DNA of 51,813 bases from JBCBRR01 sp039029235 (lineage in GTDB: Bacteria; Bacteroidota; Bacteroidia; Cytophagales; Amoebophilaceae): positions 1-51,813 of the forward strand of contig JBCCGO010000001.1 of assembly GCA_039029235.1 (NCBI GenBank), written 5' to 3'. Under the pieces are notes generated by a model, which saw only the letters and a program-made list of their open reading frames with translations, searched no databases and was not told the DNA's origin. Position numbers and translations under genes: made by a program. Shown piece by piece: positions 46,374 to 51,813 of this stretch; positions within the stretch are counted from its first letter, which is position 1, and the number at the start of each line of letters is the position of its first letter.

Positions 46374-46660
46374 AGCTGATTTGTTTTAGTTAGAATTTAA
46401 AATGTATAGCCTCACTGTATTCTGTGAGTATGAACAAAGGGCGAAGATACTAATTTTTCACTTATTTCAAGGCCGCCTTAGTAGCAACACAGGATGCTAT
46501 GCTGCTAAACTATGCACATCTCCCAAGCTACAGGGGTAAGGTTAAAGAATTTAAGAGCTAAAAATCCCTAAGGAATCCCCTTGAGGAGAAGTTATTTACG
46601 ACATTTTTAAGGCTCAGCTAGGTAGAAACCAGCATATGCTGCAACTATGGAAACATTACA

Positions 46661-46861
46661 TCACCGTTGCAAAATCCATAGCACCGTGCTGATGACTATA
46701 CTGAGCAGGATGCTGGTGGTAATAGGCGCATAAAATCTCACGGTTGCCTTTTCAATGACAATATCGCCCGGTAGCCTTCCTAGGCCTAGCTTAGCTATGA
46801 TAGGCCATAGCAGGCCCAAAGCCACTAACAAGGTTCCGGTAATGATCAGTGCTCTAGACAT
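46661..46861 (-). CDS. DUF2905 family small membrane protein
   Basis: The 66-residue protein fits the DUF2905 family: two membrane helices (about 4-22, LIITGTLLVALGLLWPI, and 45-63, PITTSILLSIVISTVLWIL) separated by the signature LGRLPGDIVIEKATVRFYAP. Its function is unknown. The start was set at MSRALI (46861); an upstream in-frame ATG at 46972 would add 37 unlikely residues. It lies on the minus strand, 263 nt downstream of yajC. Confidence 0.88.
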   Translation of the reverse strand: MSRALIITGTLLVALGLLWPIIAKLGLGRLPGDIVIEKATVRFYAPITTSILLSIVISTVLWILQR

Positions 46862-47123
46862 CTTCGTGGCTCGACTAGCCTGGTTACTGGAGGACTTTTG
46901 TTCTAAAAGCCAAACTTTTGTCCCCGAAGGCTTTGAAGTGGTTAGCTTACAATGAGAGCCGCAGCAGCCCACACGCCCTTCTATACGCTTTTGTAGCAGC
47001 TATTTAATGGCTACGCAGTAAATTTAAAAAGTACTCGTGCCTACCTCACCTAGGAGCAAAATCGCGTTCTCTTGGAGGCGATCTATGCTGCGCCCTTCCG
47101 CAAATAGCAACCTGTAAGCTTCC

Positions 47124-47426
47124 CTAGTTATTATTATGCCTCCTCTTATACCTCTTGGTCGACTCTATGGAGATAGCACCTTTAGCGATGGTAAGCTTAG
47201 AGCCTTTTTTATCTATCTCTAGTGTAACGAGGTCAGCCGTAACCTCATATATTGTGCCGTGTATGCCCCCGATAGTCACCACCGACTCCCCTTTTTTGAT
47301 TTGCTCTAGAAACTCCTGATATTCTTTTTGGCGCCTCTGCTGAGGCCTTATCATGAAGAAGTAAAAAACTAGGGCAATGCTACTGATAAGGAAAATTTGT
47401 TGAACGGGAATTCCTAACAAGTACAT
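47124..47426 (-). CDS. yajC: Preprotein translocase accessory subunit YajC
   Basis: YajC is a small inner-membrane partner of SecDF-YajC. The 100 residues show one membrane helix (about 10-27, IFLISSIALVFYFFMIRP), the family pattern RPQQRRQKEYQEFLEQIKKG, then ESVVTIGGIHGTIYEV. The last residues are basic and asparagine-rich. It has its own promoter match (47477-47505). In Bacteroidota yajC commonly follows nusB, and nusB is indeed the next gene upstream; the DUF1573 gene often found between them is missing. Confidence 0.96.
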   Translation of the reverse strand: MYLLGIPVQQIFLISSIALVFYFFMIRPQQRRQKEYQEFLEQIKKGESVVTIGGIHGTIYEVTADLVTLEIDKKGSKLTIAKGAISIESTKRYKRRHNNN

Positions 47427-47476
47427 AGCGTCTAAAAATATATGATTATGGATGCACAGAGTTGGTAAAGCGAACG

Positions 47477-47505
47477 CAAATATAAAAAAAATTTAGTAGT
47501 GTCAA
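47477..47505 (-). promoter_or_regulatory. Probable promoter of yajC
   Basis: On the minus strand TTG (47503-47505) is followed after 18 nt, including an eight-T run, by TATATTTG (47477-47484), an exact Bacteroidota -7 element. The spacing is one base shorter than usual. The yajC ATG lies about 50 nt downstream. Confidence 0.5.
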
Positions 47506-47746
47506 TCGTTGCTTGGGTGGCTCGCAGCCGGTTCCTCCATCTCTCCCTAGAGCCTTCAAAGGCAATATAAGTGTGTCTTTAGTAGCAGTGCAAACCTGTA
47601 CTCCTAGGGCACTCCCAACCATAGTATGTCCATGCCCATGATCTATTGAGTTATTTATGCAACTTCCTATTTATGGCCCACATGAGTAACCTACTGGCTT
47701 AGCTGCTGCAATGGTAAGTATCTGGGCAAGTAAATGACCAAACAAC
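47506..47746. other. Gap between nusB and yajC where DUF1573 is often found
   Basis: About 240 bp. On the minus strand a short stretch reads MDILWLGVP before a stop, with no sign of the DUF1573 protein found here in many relatives. I see no gene. Confidence 0.4.
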
Positions 47747-48892
47747 CTAGCATGTCCTTGCCACTGCATCTAGGATGCCATTGATGAATGGGCTGCTTCT
47801 GGGCGTGCTATAGGCTCTTGATAAGTCTAGGTACTCGTTTATGGAAACTTTTACGGGTATGCTATCAAAGTATATTATCTCACATATAGCTAGCCGGAGG
47901 ATGATCTTATCCATGAGCATGACACGATCAATAGCCCAGTTTTTGCTATTTTGCTCAATCAATGCATCAAGTTCCTGCTCTTGCGCCAACGTTTTGCTGA
48001 TCAAATTAGTATAGAAATTTTCTACCGCTTCCGACGTAGTTGCTGTCTCCAGGATATCCCAAATAGATTCCTTTGCTGTGTGCTCTTCGAGTAGGTCCAG
48101 TGCTTGGCGCACCATCTTCTTCACAATCCGTCCATGCTCTGTCCAGCTTAAGTCCAAATCAGTAAAAAACTCCTGAATAGCCTCTTGCGCTAGGACGATA
48201 GTTTGGAGCAAGTACACTAGCAGCTCCTTATCCTGTCTTAGCGTAGTTTGCTGCGAAGAATCATGCTGCAAAGTAGCGTCTTTTTTAATAAACTGATTGT
48301 ACCAGCTTACTACTAAGTCTGTCTTATCTCCCCAGCTAGTAGTATGATGCTCCGCAAGGTGCATAAAAGCAGTGTCAGCACGAAGGCGTGCCAGGATACG
48401 GTTACGAGATAGCAACGCATCTCCCAAACTACTAGGCTCCTGGCTAAGCCTAGGTCGCTCAGCTTCCTGATGGGCTACATCAGCCCAGGCAAGGAACAAT
48501 TGTAGTATATACAAGCAAGCTTGGCTAGTTTTATTGGTAGCTACTTTCCAGCTGTTTTGTAGCTGCTTGAGATCTTGGGCTACTCCACTTTCATAGTGTA
48601 AGCAGGCCCTCTCTATTGCAGCTATAACCTGGCTATCATAACCAAGTGCTTCGGGCTGAGCAGCTTGCTTAGGCTCCCGAAGTGACTGGAACAGGGCTAG
48701 GGCCTGTGCTTGATCTTTTGCTAGCTGCACTTGGTCAGCAGGCGGATTAGCAAAGACGTCGGGAGTAAAAGCAAGACGTATTTGGCCTAGCGCACACTCG
48801 TAGCTAGCCTGCTTACATACATAGAAAGCATAAAAGTTCTGCATAGCCTTGATTCGGGCATATCTGCGGTTGAATGGAGATTTTGTCGGCAA
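47747..48892 (-). CDS. nusB: Transcription antitermination factor NusB, long Bacteroidota form
   Basis: NusB binds boxA RNA with NusE (uS10) and promotes rRNA antitermination. The C-terminal 140 residues are the NusB domain (AIDRVMLMDKIILRLAICEI, then VSINEYLDLSRAYSTPRSSP, then FINGILDAV). The N-terminus starts with the phylum's NRRYARIKAMQNFYAFYVCK. At 381 residues it is much longer than E. coli NusB (139) and longer than the roughly 310 residues I expect in Bacteroidota; the middle (about 80-240) is helical and poorly conserved. A boxA-like element precedes the 23S gene here. Confidence 0.93.
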   Translation of the reverse strand: MPTKSPFNRRYARIKAMQNFYAFYVCKQASYECALGQIRLAFTPDVFANPPADQVQLAKDQAQALALFQSLREPKQAAQPEALGYDSQVIAAIERACLHYESGVAQDLKQLQNSWKVATNKTSQACLYILQLFLAWADVAHQEAERPRLSQEPSSLGDALLSRNRILARLRADTAFMHLAEHHTTSWGDKTDLVVSWYNQFIKKDATLQHDSSQQTTLRQDKELLVYLLQTIVLAQEAIQEFFTDLDLSWTEHGRIVKKMVRQALDLLEEHTAKESIWDILETATTSEAVENFYTNLISKTLAQEQELDALIEQNSKNWAIDRVMLMDKIILRLAICEIIYFDSIPVKVSINEYLDLSRAYSTPRSSPFINGILDAVARTC

Positions 48893-49291
48893 AACTACTA
48901 CTTATAAAGACCAAATTACTGAGCAACCAGAGCCTGGCTACACATTCTATGGCCACACCGGCTTGCCCCTACCTTAAAATTACGCCAGCCTAACGTCTCC
49001 GGTGGCCTCAATGCCGATACGTTAGTAAGCTGCTAAGTAGCTGGCAGAGTTAAGATACGAAAAAACTACCAGCGCCCCCTCCATAGACAGAACAACCAGG
49101 GAGATACCGAGAAAATCGATAAGCCTGTCCAAGACCTCAGCACTTCCCCACTAAACACAGCCATCCTACTACGAAAGCCCCAAATAATTGTAGATTAGCA
49201 TTCATAAGCTAGCAAAGCCATCATCTCGACATCTACTGCCCCAAAATGCAAGCCTTCGCTTATCTTAGCACAAGGTGTAGATAGCACAGCG
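48893..49291. other. Divergent intergenic region between nusB and uvrB
   Basis: About 400 bp without a supported gene. Promoters for both flanking genes are expected here, but no full match to the Bacteroidota consensus was seen. Confidence 0.4.
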
Positions 49292-49306
49292 AGCACATGA
49301 TGTGCT
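49292..49306. promoter_or_regulatory. 15-bp near-perfect palindrome before uvrB
   Basis: AGCACAT-G-ATGTGCT (49292-49306) has 7-bp arms that are exact inverted copies around one base. It lies 33 nt before the uvrB ATG at 49340, where an operator controlling a DNA-damage gene would be expected. It does not match the known E. coli or Bacillus LexA boxes. It could be chance. Confidence 0.3.
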
Positions 49307-49339
49307 GTAAAGGCTAGAAAATTGCTACGCAGACTGGGT

Positions 49340-51406
49340 ATGCATTTCAAACTTACTTCTCCTTACCAACCTACTGGCGATCAACCTCAGGCCATTAAGC
49401 AGCTTATAAAGGGAACAGAGCGGGGCGAAGTAGCGCAAACTCTATTAGGAGTAACTGGTTCAGGAAAAACCTTTACAATGGCCAACGTCATCCAAGCCCT
49501 AAACAGACCTGCGCTTGTAATCAGCCATAACAAAACCTTAGCCGCACAGTTGTATGGTGAGCTCAGACAGTTCTTTCCAGAGAATGCTGTGGAGTACTTT
49601 GTATCCTATTATGACTACTACCAGCCAGAGGCCTATATCCCAGCGACAAATGTTTATATAGAGAAAGAGCTGACGATCAACGATGAACTAGAAAAGCTAC
49701 GTTTACGAGCCACCTCGGCACTGCTAACCGGCAGACGCGATGTCGTCGTCGTAGCTTCTGTCTCTTGCATTTATGGTATCGGTAGCCCTGAGGAGTTTAG
49801 TAAAAATGTCATTCGCCTACAAGTGGGAGATAAGATAGCGCGCAATAAGCTGCTACTGGCTTTTGTAGACATGCTTTACAGCAGGAACGAAGTAGCATTT
49901 AGTAGAGGCCATTTTAGAGTTAAGGGCGATACAGTAGATATCTTTCTAGCTTATGCAGACCATGCATACCGGTTCCTTTTCTGGGATGATGAGATAGAAG
50001 CTATCCAAAGCATAGAGCCAGCCACGGGCCAGAAGCTCTCAGACGAGCAGCAAGTCCTTATCTTTCCTGCTAACCTCTTTGTAACCAGTAAAGATGTCTT
50101 GCAACAAGCTATCCAAGAAATACAGGACGACTTGGTGGCACAGATTAAGTTCTTTGAAGATGAACAACGTTTTGAAGAGGCTAGGCGCATCAAGGAAAGG
50201 ACTGAGCTGGATTTGGAGATGCTGCGCGAGCTGGGATATTGCTCAGGAGTGGAGAACTACTCGCGCTACTTTGATAGACGCCGGCCAGGGGAGCGCCCTT
50301 TCTGCTTACTAGATTATTTTCCTCGAGACTATCTACTGATTATTGACGAGAGCCATGTGACCATGCCTCAGCTAAGAGCTATGTGGGGAGGTGACCGTGC
50401 TAGAAAAACCAATCTTGTAGACAATGCCTTTCGATTACCAGCTGCTTTAGACAATAGACCCCTAAGTTTTAATGAGTTCGAGTCCCTGATTAATCAAGTG
50501 ATCTTCGTGAGTGCTACGCCAGGTGAGTATGAGTTGCGACAGTCTGATGGGGTAGTGGCAGAGCAACTCATTCGTCCTACGGGCTTGCTAGACCCTGAGA
50601 TAGAGGTCAGGCCTAGCCTGAATCAGATTGATGATTTGCTGCATGAAGTAGACCTCCGGGCAAAGCAGCAAGAGCGAATACTGATTACTACGTTGACCAA
50701 GCGCATGGCAGAAGAGCTGACGAAGTACCTGGAAAAAGCAGGCGTCCGATGCCGATATATTCACTCAGATGTTAAAACGCTCGACCGCATAGATATCCTG
50801 CGCGACTTACGTCTGGGCGTGTTTGATGTACTGGTCGGAGTAAACTTGCTCAGAGAAGGCTTAGACCTACCCGAGGTATCGCTGGTAGCCATTCTAGATG
50901 CAGACAAAGAAGGTTTCTTGAGAAATGTCAAGTCGCTAGTACAGACCATTGGCAGGGCAGCTCGGAATGAAAATGGCAAAGTAATTATGTATGCAGATAG
51001 TATTACAGACTCGATGCAAACCGCCATTGACGAGACTAGGAGAAGAAGGAGTATCCAAATGGCTTATAACCAGGCGCATCATATTACTCCCAAGTCCGTC
51101 CATAAGACCAAAGAAGCCATCCTAGCACAGACCAAGGTCGGAGATAAACAGCCCAGGGAGTACTATACAGAACAAGAAACTTTGAGCATAGCAGCCGATC
51201 CTGTAGTACCTTATATGCGAAGGGATGAGCTAGCCAAGCTCATCCAGGCTACGGAAAGAAAGATGTACGAAGCTGCGCAAGGGCTAGAATTTATAGAAGC
51301 AGCACGGCTGAAGCAAGAGCTTCAAGAATTGAAGAAGGTTGCTGCCACCAAGACCCATGGGGCTCAGCAAAAAGCCCCCAGCTCTCCGAAATCGTACAAA
51401 AAATGA
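49340..51406 (+). CDS. uvrB: Excinuclease ABC subunit B
   Basis: UvrB is the damage-verifying helicase-like protein of nucleotide excision repair. The start is set at ATG 49340 (MHFKLTSPYQPTGDQPQAIK); a TTG 18 nt upstream is less typical. The 688 residues show Walker A GVTGSGKT (37-44), the DNA-clamping beta hairpin around YYDYYQPEAYIP (90-101), helicase motifs DESH, VSATPGEYEL, GVNLLREGLDLPEVSLVAIL and QTIGRAARN, and the C-terminal UVR domain (about 635-670) that binds UvrC. uvrA and uvrC are not in the window. Confidence 0.98.
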   Translation: MHFKLTSPYQPTGDQPQAIKQLIKGTERGEVAQTLLGVTGSGKTFTMANVIQALNRPALVISHNKTLAAQLYGELRQFFPENAVEYFVSYYDYYQPEAYIPATNVYIEKELTINDELEKLRLRATSALLTGRRDVVVVASVSCIYGIGSPEEFSKNVIRLQVGDKIARNKLLLAFVDMLYSRNEVAFSRGHFRVKGDTVDIFLAYADHAYRFLFWDDEIEAIQSIEPATGQKLSDEQQVLIFPANLFVTSKDVLQQAIQEIQDDLVAQIKFFEDEQRFEEARRIKERTELDLEMLRELGYCSGVENYSRYFDRRRPGERPFCLLDYFPRDYLLIIDESHVTMPQLRAMWGGDRARKTNLVDNAFRLPAALDNRPLSFNEFESLINQVIFVSATPGEYELRQSDGVVAEQLIRPTGLLDPEIEVRPSLNQIDDLLHEVDLRAKQQERILITTLTKRMAEELTKYLEKAGVRCRYIHSDVKTLDRIDILRDLRLGVFDVLVGVNLLREGLDLPEVSLVAILDADKEGFLRNVKSLVQTIGRAARNENGKVIMYADSITDSMQTAIDETRRRRSIQMAYNQAHHITPKSVHKTKEAILAQTKVGDKQPREYYTEQETLSIAADPVVPYMRRDELAKLIQATERKMYEAAQGLEFIEAARLKQELQELKKVAATKTHGAQQKAPSSPKSYKK

Positions 51407-51541
51407 GCTCAGTTTTACTAGAGGACTTTGTTGGGCATTTACCCCTGCCAGCTACATCCACGATGGCCATGGCATCCTTCACTGCATCCAACCCCCCAGC
51501 TAGCAATGCCTCCCAAAGTTGCCGTAAACTAGGCAGTATCG
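51407..51541. other. Short gap between uvrB and the IS remnant
   Basis: About 135 bp between the uvrB stop and the transposase frame. The left end of the insertion sequence should lie here; I could not define its terminal inverted repeat because the other end is outside the window. Confidence 0.4.
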
Positions 51542-51813
51542 TCAATTGATTAATAACATAATACAAGCTGCCCACTTCATAGCTTTAGAGGAAGTAAGCA
51601 CCACGCTTAGAGTAACGAGTAGCTATACCTCTAAAATGCTTTAGCCTCTTAAAAAAACGCTCTATCTTGTTGCGCTCCTTGTATGCAACCCGATTATAGG
51701 ATCTAAACTTGTAAGACCGTTGATGCAGCCGTATCACCGCCTCTGCTACAATAGAGACGATTTGTGCTAATAATTTTTTACCTGAATACCCACGATCACC
51801 CAGAACATACTTG
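51542..51813 (-). mobile_element. IS5-type transposase, C-terminal part, frameshifted, cut by window edge
   Basis: On the minus strand the frame reads KYVLGDRGYSGKKLLAQIV at the window edge, then YKERNKIERFFKRLKHFRGI followed by ATRYSKRGAYFL. This is the end of an IS5-family DDE transposase: the second Asp lies in LGDRGYSG and the Glu in NKIERFF. A TAA stop comes directly after GAYFL; one base off, the expected ending KAMKWAACIMLLIN continues to a TGA at 51542-51544, so a frameshift near 51583-51593 has probably broken the gene. The N-terminal half lies outside the window. Confidence 0.85.

Noticed and set aside
46475..46535. tRNA-like stretch on the minus strand (GCATAGTTTAGCAGCATAGC...)
   Set aside because: It resembles a tRNA D-arm region, but there is no matching T arm with TTCGA, no paired acceptor stem, and the possible anticodon stem does not pair.
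46862..46972. Longer N-terminus for the DUF2905 protein
   Set aside because: The added 37 residues are cysteine- and serine-rich and unlike the family; the normal length begins at 46861.

Overview
ORGANISM. The window looks like the chromosome of a Bacteroidota endosymbiont, most likely in or near the Amoebophilaceae (Amoebophilus/Cardinium group). Four things point there. Promoters match the Bacteroidota type (a TTG/TTTG element, about 20 nt, then TAnnTTTG). Gene order is typical of the phylum (mutY-ssb-gldE; secY-map-infA-rpmJ-rpsM-rpsK-rpsD-rpoA-rplQ without adk). The 23S rRNA gene stands alone, not behind a 16S gene. There are decayed copies of families common in that group: Rpn-type PD-(D/E)XK nuclease/transposase, an AAA-ATPase/PD-(D/E)XK protein, an IS5-type transposase, and secreted ankyrin proteins. 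Base composition looks less AT-rich than I recall for published Amoebophilus and Cardinium genomes, so genus placement is uncertain. LAYOUT. 1-2648 (-): 23S rRNA, cut by the window edge at its 3' end, with its own leader and promoter. 3.6-8.4 kb (+): lon, hslU, dut. 8.7-9.9 kb: DUF4143-type ATPase behind a perfect 13-bp inverted repeat. 10.2-13.6 kb (-): M16 peptidase, ribonuclease G and a 29-residue mS38/COX24-like peptide. 14-17 kb (+): mutY, ssb, gldE. 17.5-21.3 kb: glyS, tRNA-Ala(GGC), a DUF2461 protein, and dnaN on the opposite strand. 21.7-25.2 kb: accessory island with a broken Rpn gene, a secreted ankyrin protein overlapped by a secreted deaminase-like protein, and an isolated Rpn tail. 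25.7-26.4 kb: ComEA-type helix-hairpin-helix protein. 26.5-41 kb: one long same-strand ribosomal protein cluster (rplC to rplQ) with secY, map, infA and rpoA. 41.1-43.4 kb: decayed land with a diverged tandem repeat and an ATPase/nuclease pseudogene carrying five frameshifts. 44-51.4 kb: ftsH, a 57-residue membrane peptide, a DUF2905 protein, yajC, a long nusB, uvrB. 51.5 kb to the end: IS5-type transposase remnant. HOW IT FITS. Most genes are housekeeping: protein synthesis and export (ribosomal proteins, SecY, YajC, Map, IF-1, GlyRS), proteolysis (Lon, HslU, FtsH, M16), replication and repair (DnaN, SSB, MutY, UvrB, dUTPase) and RNA processing (RNase G). Long gene-free stretches and pseudogenes lie between blocks, as expected in a reducing intracellular genome. 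The most interesting locus is 23077-24944: two proteins with signal-peptide-like N-termini, translationally coupled, one with ankyrin repeats and one with an HAE...CxxC deaminase signature resembling the OTT_1508-like family. I infer a host-directed effector pair; this is not proven by the sequence.
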